DNA of 44,010 nucleotides from JANRKH01 sp033763595 (GTDB taxonomy: Bacteria; Pseudomonadota; Alphaproteobacteria; Rickettsiales; Rickettsiaceae). Both the position numbers and the translations under genes were made by a program. Location of the stretch: assembly GCA_033763595.1 (NCBI GenBank), contig JANRKH010000064.1:1-44010 (forward strand), given 5' to 3'. Shown in pieces: positions 33,074-41,074 of this stretch. The notes beneath the pieces were generated by a model. That model did not search any database and had not been told where the DNA came from. It saw only the letters and a program-made list of their open reading frames with translations. Each line of letters opens with the position of its first letter. Position 1 is the stretch's first letter.

Positions 33074-35728
33074 ATGACCATAACTGTCAATCAGATTAGA
33101 GAAAAATTTTTAAATTTTTTCGAAAAACATGATCATAAAATTGTTCAGGCAAGTTCTTTAGTTCCTCACAATGATCCGACCATGATGTTTGTCAATTCTG
33201 GCATGGTACAGTTTAAGAACCAATTTACCGGGCTTGAGCAGCCTAAATCCAAAAGAGCCGCATCATGTCAAAAATGCGTCAGAGCCGGCGGCAAACATAA
33301 TGACCTAGAAAATGTTGGCTATACAGCAAGACATCATACTTTCTTTGAAATGCTCGGAAATTTTTCCTTTGGCGATTATTTTAAGGAAAAAGCTATCTAT
33401 TATGCGTTTCTGTTTTTGACCAAAGAACTCGGGATCGATAAAAATAGATTATATGCAACAATTTATCACACTGACCATGAGTCTGAAATTTTATGGAAAA
33501 AAATCTCCGGATTTTCAGATGAGAAAATTATAAAAATTAGTACGAATGATAATTTTTGGTCTATGGGAGACCTTGGTCCTTGCGGCCCGTGTTCAGAGAT
33601 ATTCTACGATCACGGCAAACACATCAAAGGAGGTCTACCTGGCACAATTGATCAAGATGGCGACAGGTTTATAGAGATCTGGAACATGGTTTTTATGCAA
33701 TATGAACAAAAGCCAGGCGGAGAAAAGATAGAGCTTCCAATGAAGTCTATTGACACAGGTATGGGGCTAGAAAGAATTGCAGCGGTAATGCAAAAAGTAC
33801 ATAATAATTACGAAATTGATTTGTTTCGTGAGATAATCAAATCCTCAGAAGAAGCGACTAAAATAAAATCAGAAGGACTTGCGGCCTTTTCTCACAGGAT
33901 CATCGCAGATCACTTACGTTCATGTTCTTTTTTAATAGCTGATGGCATTATGCCATCAAACGAAGGCAGGGGGTATGTGCTTAGAAGAATTATGAGAAGA
34001 GCAATGAGACATGCGCATCAACTAGGAGCGTCAGATCCATTATTACATAGGCTTGTGCCTTCACTTGTTGGAATAATGGGCGATGCATATCCAGAGCTTG
34101 GACGCGCTTCAAAATTAATTTCAGAAATCCTAAGATCTGAAGAGGAGAGATTTAAGTTAGCTCTGGAGCGAGGTATAAGATTGCTCGATCAAGAAATCAC
34201 TCACAAAAAACCAGGAGATGTTCTTGATGGTGATATAGCTTTTAAATTGTATGATACATACGGATTTCCCGTCGATCTAACGGAAGATATGTTAAAAGAA
34301 AAAAAAATCACTATCGATACAAAAAGATTTGAAGAGTTGATGCTAGAGCAAAAAACCCGTGCAAAAAAATCATGGTCAGGGTCCGGAGAATCAACATTAG
34401 ACGAAAAATGGTTTGATATAAAAGATAAATTTGGTTCAACGGAATTTTTGGGATACAGCCTAAATAAGAGCTCCGGAGTAGTTAATGCAATTTTGATAGA
34501 CGGAAAAATAGTAGATAGAGTAGAAAAGGGCGACAATTGCATAATAATCACTAACCAGACACCTTTTTATGGCGAATCTGGTGGCCAGATGGGAGATATA
34601 GGAGAGATTTTTCATTCAAATGTAAATGCAAAGGTTGTAGATACAAAAAAATACCTAGGTTCCATAATTGCTCATATTGTATATATTGAGAGTGGTTTTT
34701 TAAAAGAAGGAGATAATGTAGAGCTTCAATTTAACGAAGAATATAGAAATAATTTAAGAAAGCATCATTCGGCAACTCATTTATTACATAAAGTTCTGAG
34801 AGACGAGCTTGGTACTCACATCACTCAAAAAGGCTCTCTAGTATCCCATGATAAATTGCGATTCGACATAAGTCACCCAAAACAAATTAGCTCAGACGAA
34901 CTTAGCTCTATTGAACAGAAAATTAACAAAATTATACTTGCTAACGAAGAAGTCTCAACCAAGCTAATGAATATAGACGATGCGATCAAAGGAGGAGCTA
35001 TGGCTATTTTTGGCGAGAAATATGATTCAGAAGTTTTGGTAGTTTCCATGGGTAATAATCATGATAAATCAGTGGAATTATGCGGCGGAACTCATGTTAA
35101 GAGACTTGGCGAAATTGGCTTATTCAAAATTATATCTGAAGGAGCTATAGCATCTGGAATAAGAAGGATAGAGGCAGTATGCGGCATGGCGGCATTGGAT
35201 TATTTGAACAACCAAATGGAAATGCTTGACAATATTTCAGAAGCTTTAAAATCTCCAAAAAAAGATTTAGTCGTCTCTGTTACGGCGCTTGCGAACGCAA
35301 AAAAACATCTTGAGCAAGAATTGCAAAATCTCAAAGCTGAGAAGGCTTTGATTACAAACGAAGAGATAAAAGAATTCGGTAAACAATCAGGCGCAGTTAG
35401 GGTTTACATCAAAACTGAAAAAAATATTGATATAAAATCTCATAGAATAGCGGCAGAAAAGGTAATATCATCAAATCCAGATCTAATACTTGTATATATT
35501 GCAGAAGAAAAGCAAAAAATATCAATTGTGACAGCTTGCGGCGATCAAGTCAAAAAAAATTGTAATGCCTTAAATTTGATTAAATTAATAGCCGAAAGCT
35601 ATGGAATTGCGAGCGGAGGAGGCAATGAAAAAATAGCTCAGACTGGAGGCGATGCGAAAAACGTGCAAACCAAAGAAGATTTATATCAACTTATTATTGC
35701 CCATATAATTGGTGATATAGTCTTTTAG
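33074..35728 (+). CDS. alaS: Alanyl-tRNA synthetase
   Basis: The 884-residue protein has the full class II AlaRS layout. The aminoacylation domain contains MFVNSGMVQFKNQFTG, TARHHTFFEMLGNFSFGDYF and MGDLGPCGPCSEI. The editing domain has zinc ligands in HHSATHLLH and ELCGGTHVKRLGEIGLF, and a C-Ala domain ends GGGNEKIAQTGG. ATG 33074 is chosen over the earlier frame start because family members begin at about this point (MTITVNQIREKFLNFFEKH). The stop TAG (35726-35728) is read from a palindromic element that begins at 35718, so the last three codons are element-derived. This should not harm function. Confidence 0.98.
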   Translation: MTITVNQIREKFLNFFEKHDHKIVQASSLVPHNDPTMMFVNSGMVQFKNQFTGLEQPKSKRAASCQKCVRAGGKHNDLENVGYTARHHTFFEMLGNFSFGDYFKEKAIYYAFLFLTKELGIDKNRLYATIYHTDHESEILWKKISGFSDEKIIKISTNDNFWSMGDLGPCGPCSEIFYDHGKHIKGGLPGTIDQDGDRFIEIWNMVFMQYEQKPGGEKIELPMKSIDTGMGLERIAAVMQKVHNNYEIDLFREIIKSSEEATKIKSEGLAAFSHRIIADHLRSCSFLIADGIMPSNEGRGYVLRRIMRRAMRHAHQLGASDPLLHRLVPSLVGIMGDAYPELGRASKLISEILRSEEERFKLALERGIRLLDQEITHKKPGDVLDGDIAFKLYDTYGFPVDLTEDMLKEKKITIDTKRFEELMLEQKTRAKKSWSGSGESTLDEKWFDIKDKFGSTEFLGYSLNKSSGVVNAILIDGKIVDRVEKGDNCIIITNQTPFYGESGGQMGDIGEIFHSNVNAKVVDTKKYLGSIIAHIVYIESGFLKEGDNVELQFNEEYRNNLRKHHSATHLLHKVLRDELGTHITQKGSLVSHDKLRFDISHPKQISSDELSSIEQKINKIILANEEVSTKLMNIDDAIKGGAMAIFGEKYDSEVLVVSMGNNHDKSVELCGGTHVKRLGEIGLFKIISEGAIASGIRRIEAVCGMAALDYLNNQMEMLDNISEALKSPKKDLVVSVTALANAKKHLEQELQNLKAEKALITNEEIKEFGKQSGAVRVYIKTEKNIDIKSHRIAAEKVISSNPDLILVYIAEEKQKISIVTACGDQVKKNCNALNLIKLIAESYGIASGGGNEKIAQTGGDAKNVQTKEDLYQLIIAHIIGDIVF

Positions 35729-35819
35729 GTTGGATTAGATACTAGGCGCGAGGAGAGAAGCCTATGAGTATTAGGTGAGCGACGAGTCAACAACGTAGCT
35801 AATTCAACATAAAAGACTA
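35718..35819 (+). repeat. Family B palindromic element at the 3' end of alaS
   Basis: It is 102 bp with TAGTCTTTTA and TAAAAGACTA ends, flanked by TA (35716-35717, 35820-35821). It is nearly identical to the copy at 11882-11983. The alaS stop codon lies in its left end. Confidence 0.9.
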
Positions 35820-35902
35820 TAATAGTTAACTCCAAAATTAATGACATAGCTTAGCGCTAGTACATGAGCTAGTTTCCTTAAGCCTTAATCACGAGCAAGT
35901 AA

Positions 35903-36008
35903 TACCAAATCCCATGTTTAAGTACTTGCTTCTAGCTCGTCGCTAAAGGCTTACACGAGAGTAGACTTCGTGACTTGCTCATAGTAATTTAATTCTAGAG
36001 ATTTGGTA
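35903..36008 (-). repeat. Family A palindromic element (A2 core)
   Basis: On the plus strand it starts TACCAAATCCCA and ends AGATTTGGTA. The core holds CTCGTCGCTAAAGGCTTAC and a variant TAGACTTCGTGACTTGC, i.e. A2 in reverse. Confidence 0.85.
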
Positions 36009-36011
36009 TAA

Positions 36012-36810
36012 CACCACCGTCATCGCGAGCTTTAGCGAAGCGATCCCGTTTTTACATTTCTTTTTTTATCCCATCCCGCGTACCTAGAAACCCAGTACCC
36101 ATATTCCCTGGATCCCCTCCTTCGAGGGGATGGTAATCGCAACTGTCATTCCCGCTTCCCTTCTCTGTCTCCCGCATCCTTTTTTGTCATTTCCGTCTCC
36201 TTTTTTGTCATTCCCGCGGAGGCGGGAATCTAGAAGAATTTTACTTCCTGGATCCCCTCCTTCGAGGGGATGACACTTGATCGTCACTGTTATTCCCGCT
36301 TCTATTCTCTGTCATTCCCGCGGAGGCGGGAATCTAGAAGAATTATATTTACTGGATCCCCTCCTTCGAGGGGATGACATTATGACTGGATCCCCGTTTT
36401 CTACGTGAGATGACACTTTTTCATTCCCTCGTCTCTTCTCTGTCATTCCCGTCTCCTTTTTTGTCATTCCCGCGGAGGCGGGAATCTAGTCTTTATATTT
36501 CCTGGATCCCCGTTTTCACGGGGATGACACTGTGATCGTAACTGTCATTCCCACTTCCCTTCTCTGTCTCCCGCATCCTTTTTTGTCATTCCCGCGGAGG
36601 CGGGAATCTAGAAGAATTATATTTACTGGATCCCCGTTTTCTACGTGAGATGACACTTTTTCATTCCCTCGTCTCTTCTCTGTCATTTCCGTCTCCTTTT
36701 TTGTCATTCCCGCGGAGGCGGGAATCTAGAAGAATTATATTTACTGGATCCCCGTTTTCACGGGGATGACATAATAACTGTCATTCCCGCGGAGGCGGGA
36801 ATCTAGTCAA
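36012..36810. repeat. Array of dRS3/NIME-like inverted repeats
   Basis: After a GTCATCGCGAGC-type unit (36018 on), the region alternates two hairpin modules. One is ATTCCCGCGGAGGCGGGAAT followed by CTAG, with six close copies at about 36209, 36312, 36464, 36586, 36706 and 36783. The other is GGATCCCC...GGGGATGACA in several sequence versions. Between them stand variable units with TCTCTGTC and CCTTTTTTGTCATT. The pattern resembles the NIME/dRS3 arrays of Neisseria. The frames seen on the minus strand (GNDKKGCGRQRRE and similar) are the same reading as the insert in the gene at 3562-4710. The array lies between alaS and the GTA genes. Confidence 0.85.
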
Positions 36811-37009
36811 TATAATTCCTAACAAAAAAAATTTTAAAAAAATAAATTTTTTTTATCCATATCTATTAGTGCTTAATTTTTTTTTGTTATAAAGCCCTTG
36901 CATCGGCAAAAAATGCTTCACCGTTCATGAACTCGGTGAATTATTTTGCGTATTAGCAAGACCAATATTTTAACGTTTGTTAGTACAAATTAACTTAAGC
37001 AAGGAAAAA
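36811..37009 (+). promoter_or_regulatory. Upstream region of the GTA module with a dyad
   Basis: It is very AT-rich, with a possible -10 TATAAA at about 36889. A near-perfect dyad at 36917-36940 has arms TTCACCG and CGGTGAA around TTCATGAA; it could be an operator or a hairpin in the leader. AAGGAA at 37001-37006 is the ribosome binding site for ATG 37010. Confidence 0.4.
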
Positions 37010-38440
37010 ATGAAAACTACTAAATTAGAATTTAAATCTGCGGAAAATGATCAGGAAGTTGTCATCTCAGGTTATGCAAGTGTATTCGGGGTTCTTGACT
37101 CAGCAAATGACATAATCATGAAAGGCGCTTTTGAGAAATCATTACGCGACACAAAAAAATCAGTAAAATTTTTATGGCAACATGATTTTGCAAGTCCTAT
37201 TGGCAAAATCCAAAAAATCTTTGAAGACGAATATGGACTTTATATAGAAGCAATTCTTACTCCTGGAACTGTAAAAGGCATGGAATCAATAGATCTTGTC
37301 AAAAAAAATATTCTAGATTCACTAAGTATCGGATTTAACGTCATTGAATCACATATCAATCATGAAAATAAACGAATAATCACTGAAATCGATTTATGGG
37401 AGGTGAGTCTTGTGACCTTTCCTGCAAACTCGGACTCAAAAATTTCACATAATTTTCACAAATCAAACAATCAAATAATTAACGAGGATATACAAATGAA
37501 AAATTTTCTTGAAATAGGCATTACAGACCACAAACCAAATAACAGCCAATTAGCAAACTTTATAAAAGGAATTAAATCTCCAGATGAATATAAATATCTA
37601 GGGTCAGATTCAGATGAAAGAGGTGGCTTTGCAGTAAGTCCTGACCAATTTTCAAGCATCATAGAACGAATTTCACAAATTTCTCCCCTAAGACAGCTTG
37701 CAAGCATAGAAACAATCTCTTCAAATGCACTTGAGCTTCTAATTCAGGCCGGAGCGTTTGATTCAGGTTGGACAACAGAGGTAGATCCAAGAGGAGACAC
37801 TGAAAATGCTTCCATACTTCAAAAAAGAATAGATGTTCATGAAATTTACGCGCAGCCAAAGGCAACGCAAAGGTTGCTTGACGACGCTTTTGTAAATATC
37901 GAAAACTGGATCACAAGTCAGCTTGTTCAATCGTTTGCGGAAAAAGAGAATCAGGCTTTTGTGAGTGGCGATGGAGTCAATAAACCAAAGGGCTTCCTCA
38001 AATGCGAAGATGTGGCAAAACTTAAAGTTACAGAAGCGGGCAAGGTAAGTTTTGACGATATTCTAAATCTCATAAATTCTCTTGAAGAAAATTATCAATC
38101 TAATGCAGCGTTCTTGATGAATAGAAGAACTCTTGCTGCTTTAAGATCTATTAAGGATGCAAATGGAAGATTTGTATTGCAGCCTTCCATAAGTCAGGCA
38201 TATCCAAACACTCTGTTCGGGATACCTGTTTTTTGCGCTAGTGAAATGCCATTACTGGAGGCTGGAAAAACCCCAGTTGCAATAGCCGATTTTAAGAAGG
38301 GTTACAAAATAGTCGATAGACAAGGAATAACTATCATGAAAGATCCATACACTGAAAAGCCATTTATAAAATTTTACGCAACAAAAAGAGTAGGCGGAGA
38401 TGTTATAGATCCACGCGCAATTAAATTACTCGAAGTATAA
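37010..38440 (+). CDS. Fused HK97-type prohead protease and major capsid protein (GTA gp4-gp5)
   Basis: The 476-residue protein combines two functions. Residues 1 to about 155 are an S78 prohead protease with the catalytic-type motifs LWQHDFASPIGKI (His) and DSLSIGF (Ser), and the closing WEVSLVTFPANSDS. From about residue 200 it is a HK97-fold capsid protein (GGFAVSPDQFSSIIERISQI, then AFLMNRRTLAALRSIKDANG, and NTLFGIPVF with a C-terminal GGDVIDPRAIKLLEV). The linker between is only about 45-50 residues, shorter than a normal delta scaffold. In Rhodobacter GTA the two are separate genes. ATG 37010 has AAGGAA 4 nt before it. A second start inside the frame is described separately. Confidence 0.92.
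   Translation: MKTTKLEFKSAENDQEVVISGYASVFGVLDSANDIIMKGAFEKSLRDTKKSVKFLWQHDFASPIGKIQKIFEDEYGLYIEAILTPGTVKGMESIDLVKKNILDSLSIGFNVIESHINHENKRIITEIDLWEVSLVTFPANSDSKISHNFHKSNNQIINEDIQMKNFLEIGITDHKPNNSQLANFIKGIKSPDEYKYLGSDSDERGGFAVSPDQFSSIIERISQISPLRQLASIETISSNALELLIQAGAFDSGWTTEVDPRGDTENASILQKRIDVHEIYAQPKATQRLLDDAFVNIENWITSQLVQSFAEKENQAFVSGDGVNKPKGFLKCEDVAKLKVTEAGKVSFDDILNLINSLEENYQSNAAFLMNRRTLAALRSIKDANGRFVLQPSISQAYPNTLFGIPVFCASEMPLLEAGKTPVAIADFKKGYKIVDRQGITIMKDPYTEKPFIKFYATKRVGGDVIDPRAIKLLEV
37484..37498 (+). promoter_or_regulatory. Internal ribosome binding site and start for capsid alone
   Basis: GAGGA (37484-37488) lies 7 nt before an in-frame ATG at 37496 (codon 163 of the fusion). Starting here would give a 314-residue capsid protein without protease, beginning MKNFLEIG. 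This is a better site than many starts in the window. It offers a way to make many capsid subunits per protease. Confidence 0.65.
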
Positions 38441-38464
38441 AGATCAATAATTACCAGGGAAAAA

Positions 38465-38983
38465 ATGATAAAAATAACAGAAGATAAAACAATAATTTCA
38501 ACAAACGCTCCTCTTGATCTTGAGGAGATGAAACAATACTTAAGGATTACCGGTAATCAGGACGATAACTTGCTATCGCTCCTGCTGCAAGCGGCAATTT
38601 GTTATGTGGAGGAATATGTTGGAATAGATCTTAGCGTCAAGGAAATAATATCGATTTATAAAGTTGAAAGCGATATGAAGATCAATTTAAGCTCAAAGCC
38701 AGTAAGAAATATAGTCCATATAAAAATCTTAGGCGAGATAGAGGATAAGCTTACTGCTGGTAAAGATTACTCTCTAGAAAATTCCAAGATAATTATTCAT
38801 TCTAAAATTCGTGCAAACCTAATTGAGGTGAAATATTTATCAGGGGTTAATACAACCCCACTTTCTATCAAGCAGGCTATAATGATATATGCAGGATTGC
38901 TTTATGACAAAGAGGTCATTAACTCTGAAAGTATGGAAGGTATCTTTATGCTACTTGGACCTTATAGAAACTATAAATTGTAA
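38465..38983 (+). CDS. GTA/phage head-tail connector (gp6-like)
   Basis: The 172-residue protein opens LDLEEMKQYLRITGNQDDNLL and continues LLQAAICYVEEYVGIDL, the signature of gp6-like connector adaptors. These form the ring under the portal. AGGGAAAA precedes the ATG. It follows the capsid gene by 24 bases. The second half (residues 110-160) has the usual strand then helix QAIMIYAGLLYDKE. Confidence 0.88.
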   Translation: MIKITEDKTIISTNAPLDLEEMKQYLRITGNQDDNLLSLLLQAAICYVEEYVGIDLSVKEIISIYKVESDMKINLSSKPVRNIVHIKILGEIEDKLTAGKDYSLENSKIIIHSKIRANLIEVKYLSGVNTTPLSIKQAIMIYAGLLYDKEVINSESMEGIFMLLGPYRNYKL

Positions 38984-38987
38984 GATT

Positions 38988-39317
38988 ATGAGGCAAAAAA
39001 AATCATTTGCTGCAAGGCTTCGGCATTATATTGAATTTATTCAAATACAAGATGATGAAGTGGAGGGCGTCATAGTTCATGGCGCCTTTGCTGAAATTAC
39101 AAGCCTTTCTGAACTCGGTCTTAAGGAGTTCGATGATATTAATTTCGGACATTTGCTCAATGAGGAATATTTTGTATTTACGACAAGATTTATCAATAAT
39201 CTCAGCTCAAAAATACATATAAGATTCAATAATAGGATATTCATGATAAGAAAAATAATAAGCCCGTACCAGCTTAATCATATTATGAAAATTATTGCAC
39301 AGGAAATTGAGGGTTAA
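38988..39317 (+). CDS. GTA/phage head-tail adaptor (gp7-like)
   Basis: The 109-residue protein fits the head closure/adaptor family in place and size: AARLRHYIEFIQIQDDE at the start, VHGAFAEITSLSELG in the middle, and RIFMIRKIISPYQLNHIMKI at the end. I chose ATG 38988, just after the gp6 stop, over the longer frame that overlaps gp6. It would sit between connector and tail. Confidence 0.75.
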   Translation: MRQKKSFAARLRHYIEFIQIQDDEVEGVIVHGAFAEITSLSELGLKEFDDINFGHLLNEEYFVFTTRFINNLSSKIHIRFNNRIFMIRKIISPYQLNHIMKIIAQEIEG

Positions 39318-39318
39318 T

Positions 39319-39723
39319 ATGTCAATATCGATAGCCCTAGATTTTCAGGCCCATATGCAATCAGTGCTGGAGAATACAGAAAGTTTATCTTTATTGGTAA
39401 AGCATATATCTCATTCTGTAAAACCTGCAACAAAATATCCTTACATTTATCATAAGTTCAAAAATATATCTGTATCGGACGATCTGAGATCTGGCATATA
39501 TGACGTGGAATATGAGGTTAATATATACAGTAGGGATATACAAGTTTCATTGTTAAAGCGAATCATCAAGACAATTGAAAATAAAATTATCAAAATCGAA
39601 ATTAATGCAGCTAGTTTTATCGTCATCAGTAGCAAAATCTCTAATTATGAAATTATACCAAGTAATGACTTAGTGACTCTTAGATCTAAGATCATTTTTT
39701 TTTCATCAATTAAGCCGAGGTAA
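39319..39723 (+). CDS. GTA gp8-like tail terminator protein (DUF3168)
   Basis: The 134-residue protein resembles DUF3168 family tail completion proteins: a first helix LDFQAHMQSVLENTESLSLLV, YPYIYHKFKNISVSDD, and the strand TLRSKIIFFSSI at the end. It follows gp7 by one base, in the same order as in known GTA clusters. The central KRIIKTIENKI helix is typical for the fold. Confidence 0.7.
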   Translation: MSISIALDFQAHMQSVLENTESLSLLVKHISHSVKPATKYPYIYHKFKNISVSDDLRSGIYDVEYEVNIYSRDIQVSLLKRIIKTIENKIIKIEINAASFIVISSKISNYEIIPSNDLVTLRSKIIFFSSIKPR

Positions 39724-39725
39724 AT

Positions 39726-40313
39726 ATGCATCACGATAGTTTTTTGCCCAATTTTTTAGATCCGTTTATTACAATCAGTTTTGGATTTGAGTCAGTAGTA
39801 CATAAAAGCATTTCAGGGCGCAATTACATAAGAAATAACACAGATGCTTCTGTGCATAATTTCTTAATAAAATCGCCAAAATTGTCCAAAAAAGAGTTTG
39901 AGGAGTTTTATGGCTTTTTCAATGCAAGGGGTGGTCCGTTAAATAGTTTTAATTTAGTTCTACAAGGCGACAGTACACTTCCAAAAACATTAGTGCAATC
40001 TAGTTTTTTTGTTAATCAAAATGAATTCAAGATATTTAAACAATACGGAGATGGGCAGAATATTTTTTTTAGACAATTAAAACATATCGATATTTCGAGT
40101 CTTAAAATATACGTAAATGGAGATGAAAAGCCATTTGATTACGATACTCAGTCACAGATAGTGACGATTGATCCCAAGTTTTCAGGCAAGAATATCGAGG
40201 TTGAGTGTAGTTTCTATTGGCGAGTTAGGTTTGATTCCAAAAAAATAGAATATAGTCACTCAAGGGATGGAGCATATTTGCTATGCGATATTTTACTTAC
40301 AGAAACAGAATAA
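39726..40313 (+). CDS. GTA gp12-like distal tail protein (DUF2460/TIGR02217)
   Basis: The 195-residue protein carries the family pattern: FLDPFITISFGFESVVHKSI near the start, KKEFEEFYGFFNARGGPLNS in the middle, and WRVRFDSKKIEYSHSRDGAY at the end. In Rhodobacter GTA this is gp12, part of the tail tip. It directly follows gp8 here; the tail tube (gp9), chaperone (gp10) and tape measure (gp11) genes that usually lie between are not present in the window. Confidence 0.88.
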   Translation: MHHDSFLPNFLDPFITISFGFESVVHKSISGRNYIRNNTDASVHNFLIKSPKLSKKEFEEFYGFFNARGGPLNSFNLVLQGDSTLPKTLVQSSFFVNQNEFKIFKQYGDGQNIFFRQLKHIDISSLKIYVNGDEKPFDYDTQSQIVTIDPKFSGKNIEVECSFYWRVRFDSKKIEYSHSRDGAYLLCDILLTETE

Positions 40314-40344
40314 TCGTGGTCACTTAAAATAAAGAGTTGGTAAA

Positions 40345-40917
40345 ATGGTAAATAATATAACAGAAAATCCTTGGCAAATTTGTTTCGTTGTTCATTTCAA
40401 AGACAAAGGGTCATTATTTTTAACAGATGGTCAAAAGCCCATTATCATTGATGAGATAATATATATGCCTAATTTGGGCTTAGAATTTGAAACTGGACAT
40501 TTTGACGAGAGCGGCGCAAATTTTGTCATCATCAAAGGTTTTTTCGAGGATAAATTATTGGGTATAGACGATCTTGAGTTAATCACTAATATCGAGATAT
40601 CAATTTATAGCGGTGAAAATCTCCAGTATAAGTGGCTAAATTACCTCATAAGTAATTATAGTTTTGATGAGATGTCCTTTAGGATTACTCTAGCATCGAA
40701 AGTTACAAACTACTCCCAGCAAATTGTAAAATTATACAGTAAAACTTGCAGAGCAAGGTTTGGGGATGTGGAATGCGGCATCAATAAGGAAAAATATCCA
40801 GGGCAAACTTGCGATAAAAGCTTTACAACGTGTGTAAATAAATATAAAAATGGATTAAATTTCAGAGGTGAACCATTTATTCCTACATTGGAATATTTTT
40901 TAGATAAAGATGTATAA
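40345..40917 (+). CDS. GTA gp13-like hub protein (DUF2163/BR0599), short form
   Basis: The 190-residue protein has the C-terminal signature of the family: YSKTCRARFGDVECGIN, then CDKSFTTCVNKYKNGLNFRG and EPFIP. Four cysteines in this part match the iron-sulfur or metal-binding site known for GTA gp13. Known members are clearly longer, so this is a shortened version in its N-terminal half. It follows gp12 by 31 bases. Genes for gp14 (peptidase) and gp15 (hub/fibre) do not follow. Confidence 0.88.
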   Translation: MVNNITENPWQICFVVHFKDKGSLFLTDGQKPIIIDEIIYMPNLGLEFETGHFDESGANFVIIKGFFEDKLLGIDDLELITNIEISIYSGENLQYKWLNYLISNYSFDEMSFRITLASKVTNYSQQIVKLYSKTCRARFGDVECGINKEKYPGQTCDKSFTTCVNKYKNGLNFRGEPFIPTLEYFLDKDV

Positions 40918-41074
40918 GTTTTGGATAAATTTTTTATTTGGCATGATAAAATTATATGATTTTAGTCCAAGTGTAGGTTATACACCTAAGTCTTTTGGGT
41001 TTGATTATTGCCTCCTCAAAGTCAAAAGATATATATCTAAATCATTACAAAAAATAAGCAATGAAAAGAACTAA
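40910..41074 (+). CDS. Small hypothetical protein overlapping gp13
   Basis: A 54-codon frame starts with ATG inside the gp13 stop (ATGTATAAG) and reads MYKFWINFLFGMIKLYDFSP, ending KISNEKN. It overlaps the DUF2335 gene by 14 bases. The overlap on both sides speaks for translation, but the sequence is not recognised and could be the residue of a lost gp14-like gene. Confidence 0.35.
   Translation: MYKFWINFLFGMIKLYDFSPSVGYTPKSFGFDYCLLKVKRYISKSLQKISNEKN

Noticed and set aside
34201..34551. 116-codon minus-strand frame inside alaS
   Set aside because: It is a shadow of a well-conserved alaS coding region and has no recognisable product.
36084..36707. Two minus-strand frames rich in GNDKKGCG
   Set aside because: They are reading frames through the inverted-repeat array with no start context; the array explains them fully.
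36012..36810. CRISPR array
   Set aside because: Repeats are palindromic modules of two kinds with repeated, not unique, spacers of irregular length, and no cas gene is near.
37659..37865. Minus-strand frame inside the capsid gene
   Set aside because: It is a shadow of the capsid frame with no family features.
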